Assembly: GCA_049999765.1 (NCBI GenBank)
Contig: JBNGIQ010006015.1
Span: 1-29,686 of the forward strand
Reading direction: 5' to 3'
Length of the DNA: 29,686 nt
Source of the DNA: Phaeoceros laevis
Lineage: Eukaryota; Anthocerotophyta; Anthocerotopsida; Notothyladales
Position numbers and translations under genes: made by a program. Below, one piece after another: positions 1 through 9,137 of the stretch (position 1 is its first letter; the number at the start of each line of letters is the position of its first letter). A model generated the notes under the pieces. The model was given only the letters and a program-made list of their open reading frames with translations. It searched no databases and was not told the DNA's origin.

Positions 1-657
1 AACAGCCAGGTTTGAGGTGGCTGGCCTGGTTTTATAGTGTTGCACTTTAGGATGGAGCTCTGTTGGCATGATTTTCATCTAGCAAGGGACGGCTGGTAAT
101 CGTGTGTGCTGGTTGGTGTGTTTCTCAGCATATGTGGAGCGCGCGGCATGTGGCAGGAGGCTTGCACGAATTTGTGTCATTCAAGCGTGTTTTGGCGAAC
201 CACAAGCGGGTCGGATCATGGCGTGGTGTTGTGCGTGGCAGGCGGAAGCGCTTGGCGTCGTTTCGCGGGTACACCAGGGTGCTGGGCCTAGAGGCGTGTC
301 ACGGTCGTTCCAGGTCCTTGGCCGATTTGAGATTCCCAAGCACCGGCTGTCCAGTGGGAAAGTGGCCCTTTTTTTTCGCGATTTTAGCGCGTTACTTCNN
401 NNNNNNNNNNNNNNNNNNNNNNNNNNNNNNNNNNNNNNNNNNNNNNNNNNNNNNNNNNNNNNNNNNNNNNNNNNNNNNNNNNNNNNNNNNNNNNNNNNAA
501 ACCCGTTTTTTGGCATTACGACATGCGGGAAATCACTTTTTTTCCGCTTATTAAGCGAATTTTGTGCAAAATCATGGAAAAAAAGTTACCAACATGTCCA
601 TTTTACCCCCTGTCTCTAGAACACGGTTCTCGTCTCCGTTTCTAAGGAGACCTTGTT
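1..657. other. non-coding, no gene recognised
   Basis: No recognisable gene. The left 390 bases are moderately GC-rich and open in several frames, but the translations show no family motif. The block is followed by the 100-base gap and then AT-rich sequence. Confidence 0.4.
399..498. other. assembly gap (100 N)
   Basis: Exactly 100 N, the usual placeholder for a gap of unknown size. Reading frames that cross it have no meaning. Confidence 0.99.
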
Positions 658-763
658 AAAAACAAAGTGCACATCGGCATTCAACTTTTTGTGCTCTTTT
701 CAGTGCTCTCTACAGAATAAAATCATGACATCATATGCCTACATTTTCACAAAGATTGTCGTT
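658..763 (+). repeat. diverged direct repeat, copy 1
   Basis: This stretch reappears at 1338-1444 with scattered substitutions and a one-base insertion. Shared anchors include ACTTTTTGTGCTCTTT, AATCATGACA and CAAAGATTGTCGTT. The sequence is AT-rich and non-coding and looks like an old dispersed element or a local duplication with a 680-base offset. Confidence 0.85.
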
Positions 764-1337
764 CTCAAACTAAAAACTTCAGAACAACTCTAAAGCCTAA
801 ATATGGTAAAATAAAACGTCTTTGTCCATATCGAAGAGCATCCTGAGCTCTATCTAAATGTATAAGAATTTTCCATTTTGCAGACACTCTAATGCATTTT
901 ATTCATGTTGTAAAGTGTGACCAGTATTGCATGGTCAATGCCACTTTCACTACCCGACCCACCTATGAGATCACAGAAAATGACAGAACTATCATCATAC
1001 TTGGAATGTGCTTGTCGAGCTCTACAGTATAGGCTAATACCAAAATTTTTTTCTCATGGTTGCAATGTTCACAGTTTCTAGATTCATATAGTTGTAGATG
1101 CAGTTATAGTGGTTTCAGTTCATTGCTCTCCAATACATACTTGGTTTCTTACAAGCTTGACAAAAAAAAAATGATGTACCTAAAATGTACATCTCAGTGA
1201 GCTTAGTCCAATGCATGTGTCATTTACTTGATTTGGAACCATGACCTATCATATTTTCTTGGTCAAAGTACAGTTGACCACACGAAAACAGTCTAATCTT
1301 GGAGGCTCCATAAAAGCATGAAGATGGATACCAACCC

Positions 1338-1444
1338 AAAAACAAACTGCAAATCGGCATTTAACTTTTTGTGCTCTTTCCAGTGCTCTTTACAGAAAAA
1401 AATCATGACAACATATGCCTAACATTTCCACAAAGATTGTCGTT
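1338..1444 (+). repeat. diverged direct repeat, copy 2
   Basis: Second copy of the 658-763 repeat, same orientation. The sequence between the copies is AT-rich with no coding signal. Confidence 0.85.
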
Positions 1445-1953
1445 TCGAATCTATTTGCTTTATGTCAACATGTCATTTCAAAGTTCGTAAAACCAAACTG
1501 CCTACTCCACATAACAGTGCTCATCGAGCTCTGTCATAGTTTACATTTGGTGCTTCAAAGTTTTGGTCTTGTGTGCACACTTTTCTGAATAGCATGGCGT
1601 GGACTCATTCTACATCTCATAAGCTTCATTAATTAAACTCAGTAAATTTGCACTGTACTACTAATGCAACAAGGTAGTCCACCTAAGTCAGCCACAGCAT
1701 GCACAGCGCGGCTCCACTTCTATGCCAGCGAGTCGCAGCCGAGGTTTCGTTGTCATAGGCTCCATGACATGTAATTTACAGATGTCATTACTATTGCACT
1801 ATATAGTCTCACTTTACTTTGCACTTTACACTTGTTTCATTACACCTTTACAGTTATGTTACTTGCACTTACACTGTAAATAAATTGAAATATTTGTTTG
1901 GTATTAACTTTTTTTATATAAAAAATATAGCTGCGACGCGGCTCGGTGAAGCG

Positions 1954-1981
1954 TAGGCCAGGCGCCTTGGCGCTTGGCCTA
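1954..1981. repeat. hairpin, 12-bp arms
   Basis: Arms TAGGCCAGGCGC (1954-1965) and GCGCTTGGCCTA (1970-1981) pair with one G-T wobble around a four-base loop. Function unknown. Confidence 0.7.
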
Positions 1982-2052
1982 GGCTGGCCCCTTAGGGCCT
2001 TCGCTGTGTTTCGCGTAGGCTGCCTGGCCCTCACCTCAGGGTGCGGTGCGGG

Positions 2053-2089
2053 TCACCTGGTGGTTGCGAGCGCGGGCAACACCAGGTGA
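2053..2089. repeat. hairpin, 10-bp perfect arms
   Basis: TCACCTGGTG (2053-2062) and CACCAGGTGA (2080-2089) are exact inverted repeats around a 17-base GC-rich loop. It lies about 75 bases from the other hairpin, in the same GC-rich block. Confidence 0.75.
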
Positions 2090-2610
2090 ACTGGTAGCGG
2101 TGTGGCCTCCGTCCTAACCGGGCGTACATGTGGCAGACCGCAGGTTATTTGAATGTGACGTGTATTGACATCCCCGCCACGTATCACCCTTTTTACTTTT
2201 CACTTCGTCGTGGCTGGATAGGACACCCGTAATCGCAGGAGTCCGGTTCGGCCACCCGGTTATTGCGGAAGCCGGTTTTTGCGGTGTGGCGTTTTCGGAC
2301 ACGAAGACCCGTCCTATTCGGCCGGTTACAACGAAAAAGTGCCGTGGCTGAATAGTACACCCTAGAGGCTCTTAACAAACTGAGGGTGACTCTCCGTAAA
2401 AATGCTTTCGCAGTTTCGAGTTTCGGGCACTGGTGTGGACTGCAGGAGCTCTTTCTGGAATGCTGGTCTTACAAGGCAATTGTTTCATGTAAACACTGCC
2501 GCTTGTACTGCAAACCATACAGATGATGTCTTGGAATACAGACTATAGGGTAGGCTCTTTGATGGCTTTTAAAACAACCACAATAAACAAATTTCTTCCT
2601 TGCTTCTCAG

Positions 2611-2742
2611 GGTGGTGCTTTCGGCATTACCATCACTCACTCAGGTGCATCTGTATCATCCACAGAGACATTCCTTGATCAAGTGGCCATTGCCATTGAG
2701 AGAAGGTCACGACAACGGACGACTTTGGAATCGGAATCGTAG
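2611..2742 (+). CDS. orphan terminal exon, unknown protein
   Basis: A pyrimidine-rich acceptor ending CTTCTCAG at 2610 is followed by 43 open codons and a TAG stop. The peptide starts GGAFGITITHSGASVSSTE and ends in a basic then acidic tail (ERRSRQR, then ESES). The wording reads like real protein rather than a chance ORF, but I do not recognise the family. No upstream exon of the same gene is visible in the preceding 2.6 kb, so this is either a lone gene fragment or the end of a gene with distant exons. Confidence 0.4.
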   Translation, partial: GGAFGITITHSGASVSSTETFLDQVAIAIERRSRQRTTLESES

Positions 2743-3070
2743 GCTAGTATGTGGGTATCGAGCTGTCCACTTGGTTGGAATATGAGTGTATGCCACCGGA
2801 GATGTTGTAGAGTCTCCTGAAACCCTGCGACAGAATGGCAGAAGTTCATGTTTCTGGTACGGGTGAAACAATCGGCAGCCTATTCACAGATGGAGAATAG
2901 CAATGAGCTGACCTGTGATTTCAGCCACTGAGCTTATTTCTTCCTCTCTGTCATTCATCCTTGAAAGCCATGACGAGGCTGCGGGGAGTTGCAACAGTAC
3001 CTGCCCTACCTCTCTACTAGCACCTCAAGTAGATGCCAGCCATGCTTGGTTTTGACACGCACTATTTTGT
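2743..3070. other. non-coding, nothing recognised
   Basis: No motif or good splice signal seen. It may be the 3' UTR of the orphan exon at 2611-2742. Confidence 0.3.
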
Positions 3071-3308
3071 TCAATGCCGCCGAGAACACTGCCTCGTCAA
3101 ATTCCGGAACCTGCAGGAAGAACAGGGTTTGACGCTATATATTTCACCGATAGCAGAATCAAAGCGAGGAATTTGCCTCTTTGTACCGTTCGGCCTTTCT
3201 GTATCCATCCTAGCATACCACCTTGGCTTTTTGAGGGGCACAGGGAGTTCTCGGACGCCACTACACTGAAGTCTTCCCCTTCTGCGACAGAGACACGACA
3301 CCTGTAAA

Positions 3309-3795
3309 ATCATGGCCGAGGGTCAGGCCGGGAAGCGTGCACAGACAAACATGGAGGATGGACTGACCCAAAAGCCTGCGCTGGATGTCGAGAAGGAGTT
3401 GCAATTGATCCTCCTTGACCAGAACATGCTGCACTAAGACCTCACGATCCTGCTCAAGCTGTCGTGCTCGCTCCTGCGTGCCCTCTGCCATACCGTCACC
3501 TACGCCGGTAGCCTTGCCTGAAAGAAAAGCAAGCAGACACGATGACAAGCTTGCGGGGGAGCCAGAGCGGAATGCTCGCAGCACTTTACGCTTACCGCAG
3601 AGATGCCTGGGCTGGCTTGTCTTCTTTGTCTTCCCCTGTAATGTTACCGAAATTTTGGCAGGCTCATGCCAGTGGGAGCGGCGTGTGAGGCACGGTGCTA
3701 GCGTGGAGAGAGCTGTGCGGGAGACGATCTGCGAAGGCGCTATGCGGGTGAGCGAGTGCCGCACCCCTGCAGCGCGGACACCCCAGGCCGCCATG
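3309..3795 (-). CDS. possible small gene with an organelle-type N-terminus
   Basis: From an ATG at 3795 the minus strand encodes a leader rich in Ala, Arg and Ser and poor in acidic residues (starts MAAWGVRAAGVRHSLTRIA), typical of a mitochondrial presequence. A donor-like GGTAACA lies near 3650. A strong acceptor (CTTTTCTTTCAG, about 3520) opens a second exon whose product has a charged helical stretch (RARQLEQDREVLVQHVLVKE) ending near a GTGTCG donor at about 3309. The phases of the two exons do not join cleanly with these sites, so the model is uncertain. Function unknown; it could also be chance or decayed. Confidence 0.3.
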
Positions 3796-4157
3796 GTTTT
3801 CAGACTTTGCCTTGCAGGATGGATGGCTATGTCTAGAACCTTAGTAGGGGGAAACCGACTCATCACAAATCTCTATAGAGGACAATTGAGCGGTGGAAGA
3901 ATCAAAATTAGAAAATGAGAGGCGTCCGGAATCTAGATTTTGGGACCAGATTCCAGTATAAATCAGCTAATTTTAATATACAATGATCTTTCTGATTAGT
4001 GACAAGATCATGAACTTTGACAACCATCTTCAGGCACCTGAAAGAAGTACCACACAAGAAATGGTGCAACAATATGCTACAGCGCTTTCTGCAACATGTC
4101 ATCAGCAAATTCCGATGACAAATAGCTTGTTAGCCCGGGTTCTAGGCATGACCGTAG

Positions 4158-5705
4158 CTACTCTGAGCTTCCAGACCGCTCTCCACTGAAAGCTCCACTG
4201 CCTCCTGACGTGGATCCCGCCGGACCTGAGCTTCCAGATGTGCCAACTCGTGCCCGCTGCATCTGACGCAGTCGGAAAAGATCACGAGGTGCAGGCCTGG
4301 TTGGTGCAGCTGGGAGATCTTCTTCATCTTCTTGCCCTGCTTGTAAAATCGTTTCTTAGTGCAAGATTCCTCATTCTTGGAACTGCCAAACTCAAGTAGA
4401 AATTGGGAACTTGACTTACTTTCAAGCTCCTTCCTTTTCTGCTGATTCGACTGTCTGGAAGGTCGTGACCCAGACTGAGTATTCCCTTGCCGGCTCATTC
4501 CATTAGTTGCCCCATGTCCCTTACCAGCACTACCATAATCAATAGATTGTGACGCGCTTGAGGCAAGACCGGATCCTGCGAGCTGTACTTGTTGACCATC
4601 CTGCCGACCGGCTAGCACCTCCGACTGCACCAAGATTGAGAGCACAAGGTCGACATCTGGATATGGTCCTGCGGTCAACAATCGGTAGGGTAAAGATTAC
4701 TTAACACAAAGCTTCACCTCTGAGAATATACACTCCTAAATCTTGGCAACTCGTAAGGTGCACAGGGAAATAAAGGACCGCTTCTGCATCGACAGCAGCC
4801 ACTGGCATACCATATTCTTAGTTGAATACATACCACTAACAGGTGGAAGGCGACTGATGAACGAAGCCAAGGATGGTGGCAGGAACTTTGCGTGGTCCTC
4901 TAGTGACTTGGTGGCAGCATCCACTGTAACACGACCAGAAGAGACTCCTTGTGACCCTGAAGGGCGTGGAGGCAAGCCCACTTGCGCTGCTTGCTGTCTT
5001 ATTTGCATGTTGTGTCCAGACACAGAGGCACTACCTGTAGCACTACCAATATAATGATGAGCCAATTGTGATGGCACAACCTTCTGAACACATGCGAATT
5101 GATAACGGCAGGGTGACTATACTAGAGCTTGCATTAGAAAATTCTGCACAGGAGGCACGCTGAACTCGAAGGTCCTGCTATTACCTTGAGAAAGTGTATT
5201 TCCAGAAGCTGAAGGAATCTGTGGTGCACCCATTGAAGGGTGCTTGCTAATCACTGGTGGCCCAAAGGGCAGACCAGGCTGGGGCCCCATGATTGACGGG
5301 AGGGTTGCAAGGGGTGCTTGAGCTGGTAAAGTACTCCCTGCTTCAGTAGCACCCCGGCAATAACAAAATGAGTTCAAGGGGATCAATCTTACGACAAGAA
5401 TCATCAACGTAAAGTGCAATTTGTAAAGCTGAACCTTGTCTCTCACCAAATCCCTGCCGTGGATCATAAATCACCATCTTAGAAGTATCCGGCTTAGCCC
5501 AGTTGGAAGGTGTTGCGGTCTGCGACTCACCACCTCCCCCAGCAGTGTTGGCTGCTCTCTCTGCTTGATGCGATAGTTAAAAAAACTTTCTAAATTTAAA
5601 TAATAGATACCCTAACTTTGAGCAAAACTAACTACTTCACAAAAACAAAAGTTCAGCAATTTGCTGTACCTCCCTGACTCCCGGGGGCTGCTATAACTGG
5701 TTTCT
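4158..5705 (-). pseudogene. CSTF77: CSTF77, C-terminal exons only (5'-truncated)
   Basis: Cleavage stimulation factor subunit 77 scaffolds mRNA 3'-end processing in the nucleus. Six minus-strand exons are readable: about 5705-5670 (ends AAPGSQG), 5560-5447 (TSKMVIYDPRQGF), 5337-5185, 5083-4834 (FLPPSLASFISRLPPVSG), 4668-4420 (PYPDVDLVLSILVQS) and 4336-4158, ending APRDLFRLRQMQRAR plus a Ser/Gly tail and TAG. The motifs YDPRQ, LPP-F---LPPV-GP-PDVD-VLS and LRQMQRAR mark the CstF77 C-terminus. Most junctions agree in phase and have GT-AG borders. The 5185/5083 junction does not, which would need a frameshift or a missed mini-exon. The HAT-repeat N-terminal half is absent: plus-strand PPR sequence starts at about 5700. 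Family call firm; pseudogene status inferred. Confidence 0.75.
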
Positions 5706-7202
5706 GCAAGCTTGTGCAAGAGTGGAAAATGTGGAACCTAGCAGGCAGGTGATACATGTTCAGGACATTTCTCGACTACTATATAAGGACATTAGAGCAA
5801 GATGCACGAAGGGTTTTGACAGTATGGCCACAAGGAATGCAGTGATGTGGAATGCCATGATCGCTGGGTATGCAAAGTGTGGCCGATGCGCACAAGCTGT
5901 TTGACTGTCTTGGCCACAACGGATGCGGTAACATGGACTGCCATGATAAATGGGTATGCTGAGCACGGGCGCGGTTCCCAGGCGCTTGCATTGTATGCAA
6001 GGATGGAACAGGAAGGCCTGATTTTAGCAAGCCGTCTGTAGGTTTGCCTCGTCAAAGCTTGTGCTGCTGCTGTACAGCAAGGCAGGCAGCTGCATTCAGA
6101 GATCGTAACAAGAGAACTGCTTGAAGGTGACATAGTTCTAGGTAATTGCCTCGTGTATATGTATGCCAAATCTGGGAGTTGGAAGATGCACGCACAGTGT
6201 TTGACAGTCTGGCCACAAAGAATGCGGTAACATGGAATGCCATGATAAATGGGTATGCTGAGCACGGGCTCGGTTCCCAGGCGCTCGCATTGTATGCAAG
6301 TATGTTGCAGGAAGGCCCGATTTTATCCGACCGTGTTACGTACGTTTGCCTCTTGAAACCTTAAGCTTGCAAGTGCTGGTGCTGTACAGCTGGGTAGGAA
6401 GATGCATCAAAGATTGTAAAAAGAGAACTGCTTGTAGGTGACATAGTGCTGGGCAATTGCTTCGTAAGTATGTATGAAAATGTGGCCAGTTGGAAGGTGC
6501 ATGCAAAGCGTTTGACAGTTTGTCCACAAGGGATGAGGTAACATGGACTGCCATTATAAGTGCTTACGGTACAAACACCGAAAGCTACAAGGCTACAGCC
6601 TGTGTTCGAAGAGATTATGCTGGCTGGTGTTCAGCCTAGTGACACTAGATTTCCTTGCCTTTTTGTAGCATGCAGTAATGCAAGGCTGGTCAGTAAATTG
6701 ATGCTATGGTAAAATAGCATGGCCTCCCCCGACAGCTGATCATCATAATTGCTTGGTTGACCTTCATGGGCGGGCAGGCCATTTAAGTGAAGCAGAGAAG
6801 GTGCTGAAATGAAGTGTGTGCAACGCTGTTGGGTTGACATCATTGCTGACTGCCTGCATGAGTCATGGCGATGTAGAGAGGGGGACATGGTGTTTTGAAA
6901 GTTCTTTTGAGCTGGATCCTCAAGATGCCGGTGCATATATGCTCATGGGCAATATGTACACAGATGCAGATAGGTGGGAGGATGTGCAAAGAAGCGAAAG
7001 GTTGAGGAAGTTGGCAGGAGCTAATAACAACCCCGCAGTGGCAGGCATTGAGGTGAAACAACCAGGTGCACACATTTGTTGTAGGGATGAAAGGAATGAC
7101 ATGTCATGCAAGGTTGTGAGCACAGATGAACGCTTGAAGATGGAAGACAACCATGTACCACGAACCAAGCTGGTGTTGGAGCCCATGTCCGACAAGAGGT
7201 GA
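5700..7202 (+). pseudogene. PLS-class PPR gene, decayed (PPR repeats, E/E+ tail)
   Basis: PPR proteins of this class bind organelle RNA, commonly for C-to-U editing. Readable in order: FLQACARVENVEPSRQ, NAVMWNAMIAGYAKCGR, DAVTWTAMINGYAEHGRGSQ, CLVYMYAKSG, NAVTWNAMINGYAEHGLGSQ, CLVDLHGRAGHLSEAEKVLK, then SLLTACMSHGDVERG, ELDPQDAGAYMLMGNMY and RWEDV, which match the E/E+ region. No DYW domain is visible. Reading needs several frame changes (near 5895, 6170, 6365 and 6480) and meets stops after LASRL (6039-6041) and after KVLK, so it cannot be translated as one protein. Two consecutive repeats (about 5927 and 6220 onward) are nearly identical at DNA level with a period of about 293 bp. The left edge abuts CSTF77 exon sequence. 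Confidence 0.85.
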
Positions 7203-7344
7203 ATCAATAGTGTGGGCATGCTGAGAAGCCAACTTTGGCGTTTGGTCTCTTTTACACCATGACACACTTGACCTGGCCAACTCTGGGCTACATGCTGACA
7301 TCCTCTCATGTCACAAAGATGTGTGGAGGCGAGGAAAGCTGTTC

Positions 7345-7435
7345 CCTTGCTTGAAGTACTTGAGGAGTGGCAACCCTTACGGGTAAGTAGTCCATCCAGG
7401 AGAGCAGCCCCCAAGTCTGCACTGCTATGCAACGT
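7345..7435 (-). pseudogene. second copy of the Roco-caspase linker
   Basis: This segment closely resembles 8484-8570, the linker between COR and caspase domains (shared GAGTGGCAACCCTT, AGAGCAGCCCC and AGTCTGCACTGCTATGCAAC). The minus-strand translation carries LHSSAD-GAALLDG in both. It lies just beyond the caspase stop codon and looks like the remnant of a second, mostly lost copy of that gene, or a local duplication. Confidence 0.8.
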
Positions 7436-7451
7436 TGCCATGAGAATTTGA

Positions 7452-7489
7452 ACTGATATTGGCTTGCAGTACTGATATTGGCTTGCAAT
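7452..7489 (+). repeat. 19-bp tandem duplication
   Basis: The sequence beginning ACTGATATTGGCTTGCA is present twice head to tail, at 7452-7470 and 7471-7489. Confidence 0.9.
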
Positions 7490-7669
7490 TGCAAGCAGCA
7501 GCACTGGCCAACTGGTAGCTACAACTCTCCAGCTCAGCTGGATGGTCACGAACATATCCAGCAGCGATGGCACTCCATGTATTCAGCACATATGTGCATG
7601 TCTCCACAAGCAAGCTCCAACCTGCTTTGAAATGTTGAAAGCATGGTACCAGAATAGGGAGGGCACCTA

Positions 7670-8435
7670 CTACCTCAAGAAGAAGCGTTTGGTGAGGCTG
7701 CTCACCACAATAGGACACTGCCTTACCGGTCTCCTATTGCCGTGTTTGTCCACCCACTGGTTCTCTTCGTCAACGACCGCACAGGTTACACTGCTAATGA
7801 TATTGATCACATCTGTGTTCCACTGCTAATGATATTGATCACATCTGTGTTCCGATGCTTGGAGTTGAAAGCCTCCACCAAAGCTGTGACAAAACTTGTG
7901 CCAGACATAGGATCTCGCCCAGACACCGACCCCCCAACAGTTGAAAACGCCACCAAGCCATCGGACAAGTCCTCTACATACTGATACTCGACACCTTCGC
8001 TCGACGGCTCATAAGGTGGCTTGTCAGAGGACGGTCGAGGTGATTCAGCTCCGACTATCTTGTTCCTGCCACGGCACGAGTTGACAACAAACATTTTGGG
8101 CTTGCCTCGCAATTTCTGGCATTTCCTAAAGGGGCTCGTAATATCATCAAGGAAAATCAAGTCTCCCACTTTGTCCGTGATAAAATGCTTCCCTCCGGGG
8201 TGGTGCTTCCATGTGCATTCACGAAACATACAAAGCACTCATCTTCTGCCAAGACACTCTCTTCCTGTATTTTCATGAGCTGCTCAAGCAGCTCAGCAGC
8301 CGAGCGGTCCACCAGAGCATACACTACGAGGCTGAGACTGTCTGCTAGCGCTTCCAGTCTCCCTCTGTCCACAGCGCCGCCCAATCTGTCACCAGAATTG
8401 TACTTTTCCATGCTGATAAGTACGGCTATGCCTCG
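7670..8435 (-). other. caspase-type (C14) domain of the Roco-caspase gene
   Basis: Reads RGIAVLISMEKYNSGDRLGG, a D-R-RLEAL helix, CFVCFVNAHG (catalytic His codon 8211-8213), DDITSPF, GKPKMFVVNSCRG (catalytic Cys codon 8074-8076), then a p10-like part with LVAFSTVGGSVSGRDP, GTSFVTALVEAF and the C-terminal CPIVVSSLTKRFFLR before TAG. These match, in order, the p20 and p10 signatures of caspases, including the GKPK-F---CRG block; in most animal caspases the CRG is preceded by QA, here by NS. Two lesions lie inside: a one-base shift near 8185, between His and Cys motifs, and a 32-bp tandem duplication that throws the last 45 codons out of frame. Metacaspase was considered, but the spacing and the p10 motifs fit caspase better. 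Confidence 0.8.
7790..7853 (+). repeat. 32-bp tandem duplication inside the caspase coding region
   Basis: Two identical 32-base units (7790-7821 and 7822-7853), each beginning ACTGCTAATGATATTGATCA. With one unit removed the frame runs on to the p10 end and stop; with both present translation ends within a few codons of the first unit. Confidence 0.95.
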
Positions 8436-9137
8436 CTTCCGCCCGTCTGCCACATTGCTATCGGGGTAGCAGTCCGACAACTGTTCTCTTGGAAGTGCTT
8501 GAGTGGCAACCCTTGCGGGTAGTACCGGTCCATCTAGAAGAGCAGCCCCTGAGTCTGCACTGCTATGCAACAAAACAGCCCTTGCCTCATCCTTCACCTC
8601 ACCCCAACTGTGCTCATAGTCTGGAGTGCTTTCCATCCAGCGTCTCAACTCCTCAACGGTGATCGATTGGTCTTTCCGATACACACACAAAATGGGTCCG
8701 GGACTGTTGATAGGCATGCACTCTGGCCTAATGATGTGCTCCTCAAGTGTGACACCCTGGCATCCCTCATGAGATGCACAAAAGGAACGAATTATGCCAA
8801 TAAAGTTGTGGTGCACGAAATCCATGGTCAGCTGATGAGACTTGGAAGATTTGACTATGATATCCACGAAGGAGCCGGTGGAGCCGCTGAACTCAATGAG
8901 GATGTCCATGCCATTCACCCACATACTAACAAAATTTCTTTCCAAGGTGCAGCAATCGCTTTTGTCGCTTTTGATCCAGTTTTCCTTGACAGCATGATTG
9001 TGAAGCACCACCTGTTTCAAGAAATAGTGTTAGCAAGTATACATGGCATGAGCAAGACTCGTCCTTGGAAGAGGACACACGTACCGACACACGTACCACT
9101 AGCCTTTGATGGGTTCATTGGTGCTTGGCTAGGTTAC

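Larger units (their letters stand above)
1445..2610. other. non-coding stretch, AT-rich then GC-rich
   Basis: No gene recognised. Base composition changes sharply near 1925, from AT-rich to a GC-rich block (about 1930-2340) that holds two hairpins listed separately. The sudden change suggests an inserted element, but I see no transposase or reverse transcriptase motif. Confidence 0.4.

Noticed and set aside
102-619. ORFs of 150-171 codons at the left edge
   Set aside because: They read through the 100-N gap, so their length is an artefact.
3415-3918. 167-codon plus-strand ORF
   Set aside because: Cys/Arg-rich with no motif; the opposite strand has a more protein-like reading with splice signals.
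7807-8435. Metacaspase as the identity of the protease domain
   Set aside because: The GKPK-F---CRG block, short His-Cys spacing and the p10-like SLTKR end fit caspases better. A profile search would settle it.
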